From: Hyphomicrobium_A sp963817485
GTDB lineage: Bacteria; Pseudomonadota; Alphaproteobacteria; Rhizobiales; Hyphomicrobiaceae
Direction: 5' to 3'
Assembly: GCA_963817485.1 (NCBI GenBank)
Contig: CAWFOR010000005.1
Span: 62,001-126,000 of the forward strand
DNA: 64,000 bases
Every line of letters starts with the position of its first letter. Position 1 is the first letter of the stretch. The notes under the pieces are model-generated. The model searched no databases and was not told where the DNA came from. It worked only from the letters and a program-made list of their open reading frames with translations. The position numbers and the translations under genes were made by a program. Shown here in pieces: positions 44,896-53,342 of the stretch.

Positions 44896-45423
44896 ATGCG
44901 CAAGCTTCTGTTCAAGAGCCTTTTGCAGTCCCCTCTGACCGAGCGGGCGCCGCCCGCTCGCGAAGAAATGCTGGCCGAGCTCGCACAGACGCTCGACCGC
45001 ACGGCCCGCCGCAAGCTCGGCCGCAGCCTCTCGATCCGTGAGGTCGATGCCGGCTCCTGCAATGGCTGTGAGCTGGAGATCCACGCGCTGAGCAACGTGT
45101 TCTACGACCTTGAGCGGTTCGGGCTGCGCTTCGTCGCCTCGCCCCGCCACGCCGACGTGCTGCTGGTAACCGGGCCGGTCACGCACAATATGCGCGAGGC
45201 GCTCGAGCGCACGTATCGCGCAACGCCCGATCCCAAGTGGGTCGTCGCCGTCGGCGATTGCGCGCTCGATGGGGGAATCTTCGCCGGCGGATACGCGTGC
45301 GTCGGCGGTGTGTCGGAGGTCATTCCCGTCGATCTTCACGTCCCCGGTTGTCCGCCGAGCCCGACCGCGCTCTTGCAGGGCCTCATCGCGCTTGTCGAGC
45401 AGAGCGCCCACCCACGCGAATGA
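44896..45423 (+). CDS. HyfI/NuoB-like iron-sulfur subunit
   Basis: 175 residues. The four cysteines that hold the proximal 4Fe-4S cluster are present: DAGSCNGCELEIHAL (two), VVAVGDCALDGG (one) and HVPGCPPSPTALLQGL (one). The N-terminal basic helix would dock on the membrane arm. It closes the six-gene operon, 12 bases after the HyfG-like gene. No HyfH/NuoI-type two-cluster ferredoxin subunit and no HyfA is encoded, so how electrons reach this cluster is unclear. Confidence 0.93.
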   Translation: MRKLLFKSLLQSPLTERAPPAREEMLAELAQTLDRTARRKLGRSLSIREVDAGSCNGCELEIHALSNVFYDLERFGLRFVASPRHADVLLVTGPVTHNMREALERTYRATPDPKWVVAVGDCALDGGIFAGGYACVGGVSEVIPVDLHVPGCPPSPTALLQGLIALVEQSAHPRE

Positions 45424-45507
45424 GGCGGGACGACCCTGAACGCCCCTGCCTGATGCCGACCCCACAAAAAAGCCCGCCTTACGTCACGTCGAACTGACAG
45501 GCAGCCG

Positions 45508-45897
45508 TCAGGACTGCGAGTCGATCGCTTCGACAACTGTCGCGACCAAATCCCGCAATCTCGGCGGCTTGTGAATGTATCGTGTTCCTACAGGCAGGAG
45601 CGCGGCGTCGGGGCGCGCGTCGCCTGATACCAAGACGATCGGCATCTCCGGATGGACCGCGCGCACCCGATGGGAGAGGGCCACCCCGTCCATGAGTGGC
45701 ATGCGGACGTCGGTAACGATGGCCGCCACCGACTGGCCGTTGGCGAGAAGATGCAGAGCTTGTGCGCCGCCCGCGACTTCGAGCGCATGAAATCCGCCGA
45801 GGCGAAGCATGTCCGCGATCATGTTGCGAACAAGCGGGTCGTCGTCGACCACCAGCACAGTCGGCTTGCCACTAATTCCGTTTGCATCATTGCCCAT
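45508..45897 (-). CDS. Receiver-only response regulator
   Basis: 129 residues containing only a receiver domain: TVLVVDDDPLVRNMIADML, the phospho-acceptor in AIVTDVRMPLMDG, Ser in VLVSGDA and Lys in YIHKPPR. No output domain or kinase gene is adjacent. Such single-domain regulators act in phosphorelays or bind partner proteins. It converges with the hydrogenase-like operon, so it is not part of it. Confidence 0.92.
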   Translation of the reverse strand: MGNDANGISGKPTVLVVDDDPLVRNMIADMLRLGGFHALEVAGGAQALHLLANGQSVAAIVTDVRMPLMDGVALSHRVRAVHPEMPIVLVSGDARPDAALLPVGTRYIHKPPRLRDLVATVVEAIDSQS

Positions 45898-45940
45898 ACC
45901 CCAAAATTAGGGCCGACACGGAGGAGTGCCTTGATGCGAG

Positions 45941-46222
45941 TCAATCGCCCGACGAATGCGTGGGGCCGAATTTGGCTTTATGGCGGGCAGCTCCAAAGCC
46001 GGTAGCGACTGCAAACATGGCCAACGTGAGAGGGTCGCGCTCGCCCAGGTTCGCTGCCCTAAGGACAGCGATAGCGAGAGCATCGCGAAGGTCTTTGTTG
46101 TCGTCGGAATTGGATGGCTTTGGGTTTACGTAGAGCTTGCGGCACGCGGTTTCGTAGGCTTCCTGGAAAGCGGCGAGCTCCGGTGAATCGTAACAACCGG
46201 TCAAGTCGCAGGGGCGAGACAT
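45941..46222 (-). CDS. Small hypothetical protein, 93 aa
   Basis: Starts at the ATG at 46222 (MSRPCDLTGCYDSPELAAFQ). The product is helical and soluble, with FQEAYETACRKLYVNPKP and LRDALAIAVLRAANLGERDP, followed by a short basic tail. The composition is that of a real protein, unlike the Arg-rich extension upstream of this ATG. No known domain. It sits just before the receiver-only regulator in the same direction, 43 bases apart, and could be co-transcribed with it. Confidence 0.6.
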   Translation of the reverse strand: MSRPCDLTGCYDSPELAAFQEAYETACRKLYVNPKPSNSDDNKDLRDALAIAVLRAANLGERDPLTLAMFAVATGFGAARHKAKFGPTHSSGD

Positions 46223-46722
46223 CGAGGCGCCTTTGGTCCTAGTGATGCGTTGGCAAGGCATCATAGAAAGATCGGGTAAAGCAGCGCCGCCTAAGTCCAC
46301 TGCAATTCGTCGAGTATTGGAAGAAGTTGTGGGCTCGATTTGCACGCGTTTTAGGCAGACGGCTCCCCTCGTGACGCGAATTGTTCGGATTGCAGGTGTT
46401 TTCGATCTGCCGGAAGCCGAGGACGTTTCGTCCGCGGCGCGGATGGTGGCGACCGGTTGCGTGAAGGCAACGCTTCGCCGCGCCTGAAGCCCTCGCGGCA
46501 CGACGGGATCCTAGGCGCCAGGCATTGGCTCGTTCGCCCCCGCGATGCTCAAAGTAGAAGACATCTACGAGCACGCTGTACTGCCTAGCGCATCGGGCAG
46601 CGACGCTGTTTGGAGGCTCCCCAGGCCTCCGCCCGTTGACACCCATCAATGCGGTCAGTGGCAAGACATCGTAGCGATCCTCAGCCCGCAAGACGTCCGT
46701 TCGTCAGCACGGAGGAAAGTTG
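46223..46722. other. Intergenic stretch without recognised gene
   Basis: Open frames on both strands give incoherent, Arg-rich translations. The stretch must contain the leftward promoter for the small gene at 46222 and the rightward promoter of the Spy-like gene at 46723. Confidence 0.4.
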
Positions 46723-47316
46723 ATGAAGAGATGCAACGCATTTGGCACGCTGGCCGCACTTTCGTTCAGCCTGCTCGCCATCGTGCCCAGCTTGGCTGAG
46801 CAGCCCAATGCCGATCAGGGCCCGAAGCCGGAGACGGAAATGATGGGTCCGGGCATGGGTCCCGGAATGATGGGACAAGAGATGATGGGCCCCGGCATGA
46901 TGGGGCAGGGAATGGGCCGCGGCGGGATGATGGGCATGATGGGCGGCGGCGGCTGCCCGATGATGGGTATGATGATGGGCCGGAATGGCCCCGCATCCGC
47001 CTTCGCGGAGGGGCGCATCGCATTCATCAAAGCCGAGCTTGCGATTACGGATGCCCAGAAGAGTGTCTGGGACGCTTACGCCACCGCACTCCGCAAGAAC
47101 CTCGAAAGCATGCAGACGATGCACAACACGATGATGAGCGCCTCGTCGCCGGCCACTCCCGTTGAACGGCTCGATCTCCACATCTCAGCGATGGAGTCGC
47201 GGCTTCAGTCGTTGAAAGAGGTGAAGCCTGCATTGTCCGCTCTCTACGCTGCTCTGAGCGTCGACCAGAAGAAGACGGCCGACGATCTTCTCACGGGCAT
47301 GGGTTGTATGATGTGA
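46723..47316 (+). CDS. Spy/CpxP-like periplasmic protein with Met/Gly-rich repeat
   Basis: 197 residues from the ATG at 46723 (GGAGG nearby). A signal peptide ends near PSLAEQ. Residues about 40-85 are an extraordinary Met/Gly tract built from GPGMMGQ/EMMGPGM units with 20-odd methionines and one Cys. The rest is a helical LTXXQ-type domain (ELAITDAQKSVWDAYATAL, LDLHISAMESRLQSLKEV) ending GMGCMM. Spy/CpxP proteins are periplasmic chaperones or stress sensors. Clustered methionines typically bind Cu(I) or Ag(I), so a copper role is a reasonable inference. It faces the cytochrome b561/PepSY pair. Confidence 0.85.
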   Translation: MKRCNAFGTLAALSFSLLAIVPSLAEQPNADQGPKPETEMMGPGMGPGMMGQEMMGPGMMGQGMGRGGMMGMMGGGGCPMMGMMMGRNGPASAFAEGRIAFIKAELAITDAQKSVWDAYATALRKNLESMQTMHNTMMSASSPATPVERLDLHISAMESRLQSLKEVKPALSALYAALSVDQKKTADDLLTGMGCMM

Positions 47317-47332
47317 CGTGCGCGGCCGAGGC

Positions 47333-47869
47333 TCAGACCACGTCGGCTGGCCCGCTCATGCGTTTCCTGCCGGTGATCATGGCACGCACGAGATTTTCGT
47401 GATGCCGGACGCTGGCAAAAACGACGCCAGCAATGTGCAGGGCAACCAGGACAAGCGCCAAGTACGCCAGCATCTCATGGATACCCTCCATCGCCTCCGA
47501 GCCCCAGAACGCGTCGGTAGTCAACAGCCAACCGGAGATGCATAAACCCGCGAGCGTGACGAGAAGCGCGAGGATCATTGCGCCGCCGGCGGGGTTATGG
47601 CCGAGGTAGCGCGCCTCCCGGCCGGTTGCCACGTCGCGGAGATAGTCGGCGACGACAAGGGGTGGTCTCACGAACTGGGTGAAGCGGGCATAGTGCGTGC
47701 CCATCACGCCCCATAGAAGCCGCATCGCTATCAGAGCGCCTGCCGCATACCCGGCCCAGATGTGGAGCGATTTCCAATCATCGCCGGATATCCAAGCCAC
47801 TGCGAAGCTCGCCGCTAGGCTCCAATGAAAGATGCGCACGAAGAGATCCCATACCCTTGTCGTCGCCAT
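47333..47869 (-). CDS. Cytochrome b561-family membrane protein
   Basis: 178 residues from the ATG at 47869; an ATG four codons upstream (47881) overlaps the PepSY gene stop and is an alternative. Four membrane helices carry likely haem-ligand histidines: FVRIFHWSLAASFAVAW, LHIWAGYAAGALIAM, then EGIHEMLAYLALVLVALHIA. The GHNPAGGAMILALL stretch is typical of bacterial b561 proteins. It would shuttle electrons across the inner membrane, possibly to a periplasmic acceptor. Pairing with a PepSY protein and a divergent two-component system is common for such genes. Confidence 0.9.
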   Translation of the reverse strand: MATTRVWDLFVRIFHWSLAASFAVAWISGDDWKSLHIWAGYAAGALIAMRLLWGVMGTHYARFTQFVRPPLVVADYLRDVATGREARYLGHNPAGGAMILALLVTLAGLCISGWLLTTDAFWGSEAMEGIHEMLAYLALVLVALHIAGVVFASVRHHENLVRAMITGRKRMSGPADVV

Positions 47870-47873
47870 GGCG

Positions 47874-48143
47874 TCACCCATCGTCCCGGGTGTCGACCTG
47901 CTCGAGCGACTTCGGATCGAAGTAGGTCTCGGCGCGCTGTCCCTTCGCATCCGTGCCGTAGACCTCGTAGCAACCGTCGTCGACCTTGACGCGATTGATC
48001 TTCCATCCGGCGCCCTCGAGCTTCTGCCGCAGCGCCTGCTCGGGCTGCCACTCGGCCTTAGGCACCGAGCAACCGTCATCGGCATAGGCCGAGCTGCCTG
48101 CGAGAAGGCCGAGAACGGCGGCGGTAGCAAGAATACGCTTCAT
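47874..48143 (-). CDS. Periplasmic PepSY-domain protein
   Basis: 89 residues from the ATG at 48143 with a signal peptide (ATAAVLGLLAGSSAYADD). The short mature domain is of PepSY type: ALRQKLEGAGWKINRVKVDD, then CYEVYGTDAKGQRAETYFDP. It contains two cysteines that could form a disulfide. PepSY proteins of this size are periplasmic binding or inhibitor modules of unclear partner. It is translationally coupled to the cytochrome b561 gene downstream and divergent from the response regulator gene at 48287. Confidence 0.9.
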   Translation of the reverse strand: MKRILATAAVLGLLAGSSAYADDGCSVPKAEWQPEQALRQKLEGAGWKINRVKVDDGCYEVYGTDAKGQRAETYFDPKSLEQVDTRDDG

Positions 48144-48286
48144 GGTTTGTCTCCCTGGGTTGGGTTGGCGATGACGAGAGAGTTAAGCGCGGCGACTGAC
48201 ATCCACCTGAAGGGGCGCGCTCGCAATCTTCAGGTTTCTGTAAGGATGGGAGCGCAGTGCTCGATCGCTGCAGTGTCGAAGGTTCC

Positions 48287-48943
48287 ATGCGCATCCTGCT
48301 GATCGAGGACGAGCCGGTGCTCGGCGAGGCCGTAGCGACGCATCTCAAACGCTCGGGTCATGCCGTCGATTGGGTGCAGCGCCTCGATGATGCGGAGGCG
48401 GCGCTGCGCGGCGTCGAATACGGATTGGTCCTGCTCGATCTGCATTTGCCCGACGGCCGCGGTCTCGACCTCTTGCGAGCCCTGCGCAAGTCCGGGGACA
48501 AGCGGCCGGTCATCATCCTCACGGCGCGCGACCAGATTCGCGACCGCATCGAGGGCCTCAACGCCGGCGCCGACGACTATCTCGTGAAGCCCTTCGATCT
48601 CGGCGAGCTGACAGCACGCATCCTGGCGGTGCAGCGCCGTTCAGTGGCACACGCCGACCCCACAATTCGCGCTGGCAGGCTGCTGATCGACCAAGCGGCC
48701 CGCAAGGTTTTGTCCGATGGACAGGAGGTGGAGCTGACCGCTCGCGAATGGGGCCTGCTCGAATGCCTGGCGCAGCGGGCTGGAGCTACGCTTTCCAAGG
48801 CGCAGCTCGAAGAGGCCCTCTACGCGTTCGGCGCGGAGATCGAGAGCAATGCAGTCGAGGTCTACATCAGTCGACTGCGCAAGAAGCTCGGCGCGAACGC
48901 AATCCGCACCGTTCGCGGCCTTGGCTACCGTTTGGAGCCGTAA
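48287..48943 (+). CDS. OmpR-family response regulator (second two-component system)
   Basis: 218 residues from the ATG at 48287. The receiver domain shows MRILLIEDEPVLGEAVATHL, the phospho-acceptor in LVLLDLHLPDGRG, Thr in IILTARD and Lys in YLVKPFDLGEL. The winged-helix domain contains ELTAREWGLLECLAQRAG and VEVYISRLRKKLG. It resembles the QseB/PmrA branch. It is divergent from the PepSY-cytochrome b561 pair, 143 bases away, and followed at four bases by its kinase. Control of the PepSY/b561 pair and perhaps the Spy-like gene is likely. Confidence 0.93.
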   Translation: MRILLIEDEPVLGEAVATHLKRSGHAVDWVQRLDDAEAALRGVEYGLVLLDLHLPDGRGLDLLRALRKSGDKRPVIILTARDQIRDRIEGLNAGADDYLVKPFDLGELTARILAVQRRSVAHADPTIRAGRLLIDQAARKVLSDGQEVELTAREWGLLECLAQRAGATLSKAQLEEALYAFGAEIESNAVEVYISRLRKKLGANAIRTVRGLGYRLEP

Positions 48944-48946
48944 GGC

Positions 48947-50312
48947 ATGCAACGCTGGAAAATGACCCGCAGGCTGATCGCCTCACTCGTCGTGCTTATC
49001 GGCACCCTTTGGCTCATTGGCGTCGGCATTGCCGCGATGTCGATCCGGCACGAGATCGACGAGGTCTTCGACAGCGCTCTGCAAGAGACGGCGGAGCGCC
49101 TCCTGCCGCTGGCGCTCGACGAGGTCGACGAGCATCGGGAGCAAGACGGCGAGGACGGCAGGCAGCTTTCAGATCCCTTCCATGCAGAGGGGCGCAAAGA
49201 GCATCTGCATTATCAGGTGCGGGATGGGTCGGGCCGTGTGATCGTTCGCTCCCACGATGCCGCCACCGAGCCTTTTTCCGCACCGCTCAAGAGCGGCTCA
49301 TTTTACGGGGATGGCCGGCGATACTTCACCGCGGCATCGCCGGACGCCAGCGTCTATGTGCAAGTGGCGGAGCTGCCGGGCGAGCGCCAGGAAGCCGTCA
49401 GCGCTTTATGGCTCAGCCTGGCGGCACCGCTGCTCGGGCTTCTGCCCATCGCCGCACTCGTCATCTATTTGACCGTGCGCAGGACCACGCGCCCAATCCT
49501 GGATGTCCAGCGCCAGATCGGCATGCGCAGTGGCGAGCACCTTGCCCCCATCGATCCGCATGGCCTGCCCGACGAGCTCATGCCGATCATCCACGATCTG
49601 AACCGGCTGCTCGAACGGCTGAGGGCGGCGCTCGAGGCGGAGCGCTCTTTTGCCGCCAACAGTGCGCACGAGTTGCGCAATCCCATCGCGGCCGCGCGTG
49701 CGCAAGCCGAGCTCATCGCTGCGAGCCTGGAGGGTGGACCCGAGCAGGCCCGTGCTGCTCAGCTCGTGGCGACGCTAGGGCAGCTTGCCAATCGCCTCGA
49801 GAAGATGCTGCAGCTCGCGCGTGCGGAGGCGGGAATTGGGTTGGCGCGCACCGAGACCGATCTTGTGGCCATAACGCGGCTGGTGGTCGAGGACTACGCG
49901 AAGAGACCACAGCTCGCCTCGCGTCTTTCCTTGCATGTGGGGCCGGATCAATGCGTCTTCGCGGCCATCGATCCCGATGCGCTCGGAATTTCCCTGCACA
50001 ACCTCATCGACAACGCGCTGAGGCATGGCAGCCCCGACGGGCCTATCGAGATTGGCGTCGGGCCCGGCAGCCACGGTTCGCGTCACAAACGATGGACCGT
50101 CTGTCAGTCCCGGTGAACTCGCGAAGCTGAAGACCCGTTTTGAGCGGGGCGGCCGCAAAGACGCGTCCGGCGCGGGTCTCGGCCTTGCGATCGTCGAGGA
50201 GATCATGCGCCAGGCAGGGGGACGCCTCGAGCTCTATTCCCCCGCGCGCGGCAGGAGCGGGGGATTTGAGGCAGCGTTGGTCTTTCCTGCCAGGACGCGG
50301 CGCGTCCCCTAG
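48947..50312 (+). CDS. Sensor histidine kinase (second two-component system), one apparent frameshift
   Basis: Two membrane helices (LIASLVVLIGTLWLIGVGIA and LAAPLLGLLPIAALVIYLTV) frame a periplasmic sensor with an acidic stretch (DEHREQDGEDG). Then come the phosphoacceptor box ANSAHELRNPIAAARAQ and HNLIDNALRHGSPDG. Near 50062, in GGGCCC, one extra base breaks the frame. Removing it gives VRVTNDGPSVSPGELAKL and the ATP-binding box GAGLGLAIVEEIMRQAGG, ending at 50312 with about 454 residues. Read literally, the protein stops at 50116 without its G2 box. An insertion error is the likeliest explanation. Confidence 0.88.
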
Positions 50313-50438
50313 TCTGCAATCGGCCCCAAGCGGTCGTCAGCGCCCGCTATCTCCCGGGGTGACTATCGTTGGCTGGCGGGCCGTGCGAGAGCCGGACGAG
50401 AACTATGTCTACGCCATAGCCCTCTAACGCCGCATCTT

Positions 50439-51098
50439 TCACGATTCAGTCAGCGCCGCGACGAGCGCATCCACCACCACCCGCACCTTGGGAGCCAGGT
50501 CGCGCGAGCGTGGCCAGAGGGCCGATATGGGAGCGTCTTCATCCGGTGTGGGGATCGAGACTGCTTCGAGGCGCCCGATGCGGAGGTCTTCGGCGGCAAG
50601 CCAGGTCGACAGATAGGCCAAGCCCAACCCGTTGACGGCCGCATCCCGGAGGGCCTCGCCGTGACAGATCGTATGGCGCGGCCGGATTGTGAGCAGCCTG
50701 ACTGTCCCGTCCGGGCCGACCACCGTCCATGGCAGCGGGCGCCCGTCTTTTCCAAACGCAAGGCAGTCGTGATTGCCGAGCTCCTCGATAGCGGTCGGGC
50801 GTCCGCGGCTGTTCAGATAAGTCGGCGCGGCGCAGATGATCGAGTGTTGCCTGCCGATGCTCCGCCCGACCAAGCTTGCGTGATCCCCAGGATCGCCAAT
50901 CCGCACCACAAGGTCGATGCCTTCCTCGACGAGATCGACCTGACGGTCGGTGAAGGAAACATCCAAGTTGAGATCGGGGTTCCGGCGTGCGACGCCCATC
51001 AGCACCGGCATGACGCACAAGCGGCCGAACGAGATCGGCAGGTTGATCCGCAACGTTCCCGATGCCACGCGCTTGCGCGAGGCCAGCAGCGTCTCCGG
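50439..51098 (-). pseudogene. LysR-type regulator fragment without DNA-binding domain
   Basis: From SGTLRINLPISFGRLCVMPV to the C-terminus (VVDALVAALTES) this is a full LysR effector-binding domain of the CrgA/DhcR-like kind (VSFTDRQVDLVEEGIDLVVR, IGDPGDHASLVGRSI). The first 85-90 residues that should hold the helix-turn-helix are absent. The sequence becomes LysR-like only about three bases past the 3' CCA end of tRNA-Ser(GGA). The open frame continues upstream only by reading through the tRNA gene. So the gene was probably cut by recombination at the tRNA. A functional protein is unlikely. Confidence 0.8.
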
Positions 51099-51100
51099 GC

Positions 51101-51190
51101 TGGCGGAGGGGGTGGGATTCGAACCCACGAGACGGTTTCCCGCCCACACGCTTTCCAAGCGTGCGCCTTCAGCCACTCGGCCACCCCTCC
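51101..51190 (-). tRNA. tRNA-Ser (anticodon GGA)
   Basis: A 90-nt tRNA on the reverse strand with a 7-bp acceptor stem (GGAGGGG with CCCCTCC), discriminator G and encoded CCA. The anticodon arm is CACGC-TTGGAAA-GCGTG with GGA in the loop, followed by a long variable arm as expected for Ser. The T-arm is GTGGGTTCGAATCCCAC. All stems pair. The truncated LysR gene begins at its 3' end. Confidence 0.97.
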
Positions 51191-51561
51191 GCGAGGCGCT
51201 AAATCCTGCGCGAAAGCGGCGCACTATAGCGGCCGTTCCGCCCGGCGCAATAAGGGCCGCACGGCCGCCAGGCCCATTTCCGCGGGGTCTAGACACCCGC
51301 CCCTTCGGAGGCCTTGAAAGCATTATGCGGTAGCGCAGGCCTAGAGGTTGCTGATGCAGCAACGAGACACATATTTAAGAAAGCCTGTGCTATTTTGGGA
51401 CAGTGGTCTAAACGTTGAAAAACGACCCGGTTGCCCTTTGCGGGTGGCTCAGGAGCGTGAATTTGTGCGCCATGTGTGGCTTGGCGCGCTGGTCAAGCGA
51501 GGCTCGGAAGCGCCATAGTTCGTTTTGAGTCCAAGCGCTTATCCGCATTGGGAGGTGTCAG
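51191..51561. other. Promoter-containing intergenic stretch upstream of tRNA-Ser
   Basis: No protein gene. The left end must carry the leftward tRNA promoter. A short perfect hairpin (GTTGCTG-ATG-CAGCAAC) lies at about 51348-51364, without a T-run. Confidence 0.4.
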
Positions 51562-52050
51562 GTGAGCTGGTTCAGGGAAATGGCCGCCGTCGCGGTTGCA
51601 AGCGTCGCCGCCGTGCTGATGATCGGCGTTCCGGCCGTTGCCGGCAGCCCGTTCTCGTCGCTCGTGGGCGCATGGAGCGGGAGCGGAACCGCGCATCTGG
51701 AGGGCGGCAGGAGCGAGCGGCTGTCGTGCAAGGGCTACTACTCGGGCGCCGGCGCCAACCAGCTCAGGCTGAACATCATCTGCGCCAATCCCTCGACCAA
51801 GGTCGAGCTGCGCTCCGTGCTGACCTACGCCGGCGGGCACGTGTCCGGCACCTGGGAGGAGCGGAACTACAATCAGACCGGAACGATCTCCGGCACAGCG
51901 TCCGACGAGAAGCTCGGGCTCACGATCACCGGCAATGGCCTGAGCGGCTTCCTGTCGGTCTCGATCGGGGGAGCGAACCAGTCGGTCTCACTCTCCACCA
52001 AGGGGTCGACCCTGAAGGGCGTGAATATCACTTTCGCTCGCACCGGCTGA
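51562..52050 (+). CDS. Small secreted beta-rich protein, unknown function
   Basis: 162 residues from a GTG at 51562, with GGAGGTG just upstream. A signal peptide (AVASVAAVLMIGVPAVAG) is followed by a compact beta-sandwich-like domain with GAWSGSGTAHLEGGRSERL and YAGGHVSGTWEERNYNQTG, then GNGLSGFLSVSIGGANQS. Two Cys (LSCKGYY, NIICAN) may form a disulfide. The texture matches small conserved periplasmic proteins of Hyphomicrobiales, but no function is known. Confidence 0.75.
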   Translation: MSWFREMAAVAVASVAAVLMIGVPAVAGSPFSSLVGAWSGSGTAHLEGGRSERLSCKGYYSGAGANQLRLNIICANPSTKVELRSVLTYAGGHVSGTWEERNYNQTGTISGTASDEKLGLTITGNGLSGFLSVSIGGANQSVSLSTKGSTLKGVNITFARTG

Positions 52051-52159
52051 CGGGCACGACAGCCCCAACCGGCGCTGGCTTCACTTGAACGTATCCAGTG
52101 CGTCAACACATCGATGCAGGATTCCGCGCGAAGCCTGCGCAATTTGGCCGGAGACTTTC

Positions 52160-52513
52160 ATGAGCCGCACGCATCGCACCCTCGTCGGTCTGCTCGCCGC
52201 AACTGCGCTTTCCGCGACCATCGGAACGGCCGACGCCGGCAACCAGACCGGGCCCGTCCAGGGCTACGTCATCGCCTACAGCCACGACGGCAACGGCTCG
52301 ATCAAGGCGCCGTGGCGCGACACCGCGAGAGGCCGTCAGGTGCGCCTGCCGCACGGCACCTGGGTCTATTGCCGCACGAGCTGCTCAGAGACGCTGCGGG
52401 TCCAGACGATCGACATCTGGGCCAACGTCAACAGCGGCTCGCTCATCGGCGCCGGCACCATCCAGAACGAGTGCGGCGTGCTCGGCTGCCTGCACTGGGA
52501 GTGGAGCTTCTAG
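52160..52513 (+). CDS. Small secreted Cys-containing protein, unknown function
   Basis: 117 residues from the ATG at 52160 (GGAG upstream). The signal peptide ends near GTADAG. The mature part has HGTWVYCRTSCSETLRVQTI and IQNECGVLGCLHWEW, four Cys that likely make two disulfides, and ends in Phe. It follows the previous secreted gene in the same direction, 109 bases apart. No named domain recognised. Confidence 0.75.
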   Translation: MSRTHRTLVGLLAATALSATIGTADAGNQTGPVQGYVIAYSHDGNGSIKAPWRDTARGRQVRLPHGTWVYCRTSCSETLRVQTIDIWANVNSGSLIGAGTIQNECGVLGCLHWEWSF

Positions 52514-52524
52514 TCTCCGCCTCT

Positions 52525-53229
52525 CTAATCCTCGTCGGCTTCGCCGGTGATGAACGGATTTGAGCGCCGCTCGCGGCCGAAGGTGCTTGCCGGCCCGTGC
52601 CCGCAGATGAAGGCGAAGTCGTCACCAAGCGGCAGCAGTTTGGTCTTGATCGCATCGATGAGCGAGGCGTGATTGCCGCCCGGCAGGTCGGTGCGCCCGA
52701 CCGAGCCCTGGAACAGCACATCGCCGACAAGCGCGAACTTCTGCTTGCGGTTGACGAGTGCGACCGATCCCGGCGAGTGACCGGGACAATGAAACACTTC
52801 GAACGTATGCCCCGCGATCGTCACCGTGTCGCCTTCGGCGAGCCAGCGGTCGGGCGTCACCGGGCGCGCCTCCATGCCGTAGGCCCGCCCTTGCTCCTTC
52901 AGCGCATCGAGAAGCGGCCGCTCATCGGCATGCGGCCCCTCGATCGGCACACCGAGCCGCTCGCGCAGCTCGGCTGCTCCGCCCGCGTGATCGATGTGGC
53001 CGTGTGTGAGCAGGATCTTCTCCGGCTTCATGCCGACCTCGGCGATGGCGCGCTCGATGAGGTCGAGATCGCCGCCCGGATCGACGACCGCGCCCTGCAT
53101 GGTGGATGCGTCCCAAACGAGCGTGCAGTTCTGCTGGAAGGGGGTGACCGGGACGATCGCGGCGTTGAGCGCCGGCTCGGCCGGTGCTGGCGCGGCGTCG
53201 GGTGCGGTTGCGTGCGAGGTTTCGGACAT
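52525..53229 (-). CDS. Metallo-beta-lactamase-fold hydrolase (YcbL/glyoxalase-II-like)
   Basis: 234 residues. The metal-binding motif is LTHGHIDHAGG, with further ligands in FHCPGHSPGSV, LVGDVLFQGSVGRTDL and FICGHGP. The N-terminal 25 residues are an Ala/Pro-rich extension. The block FQQNCTLVWD, then AVVDPGGDLDLI, is typical of the YcbL branch of glyoxalase II-like hydrolases, which cleave S-lactoylglutathione-type thioesters. It binds one or two Zn/Fe ions in the cytosol. No operon partner. Confidence 0.92.
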   Translation of the reverse strand: MSETSHATAPDAAPAPAEPALNAAIVPVTPFQQNCTLVWDASTMQGAVVDPGGDLDLIERAIAEVGMKPEKILLTHGHIDHAGGAAELRERLGVPIEGPHADERPLLDALKEQGRAYGMEARPVTPDRWLAEGDTVTIAGHTFEVFHCPGHSPGSVALVNRKQKFALVGDVLFQGSVGRTDLPGGNHASLIDAIKTKLLPLGDDFAFICGHGPASTFGRERRSNPFITGEADED

Positions 53230-53342
53230 GCGCGGGTGCCTTCTATTGCCGCTTACCCCTGACCCTCCTTAGCGGAGTTGGCGCGGGAGGACCAGACCGG
53301 CATAATCCGCAAGACAGGCGAATCGTTGCGGCGGAGCCGGCC

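Noticed and set aside
45465..45480. Run of six A followed by GCCCGCC after the hydrogenase-like operon, considered as a terminator of the reverse strand
   Set aside because: The matching stem arm (GGCGGGC partner) is missing on the right side, so no stable hairpin precedes the T-run.
46815..47030. Pro/Ile-rich reverse-strand repeats opposite the Spy-like gene
   Set aside because: They are the antisense reading of the Met/Gly repeat.
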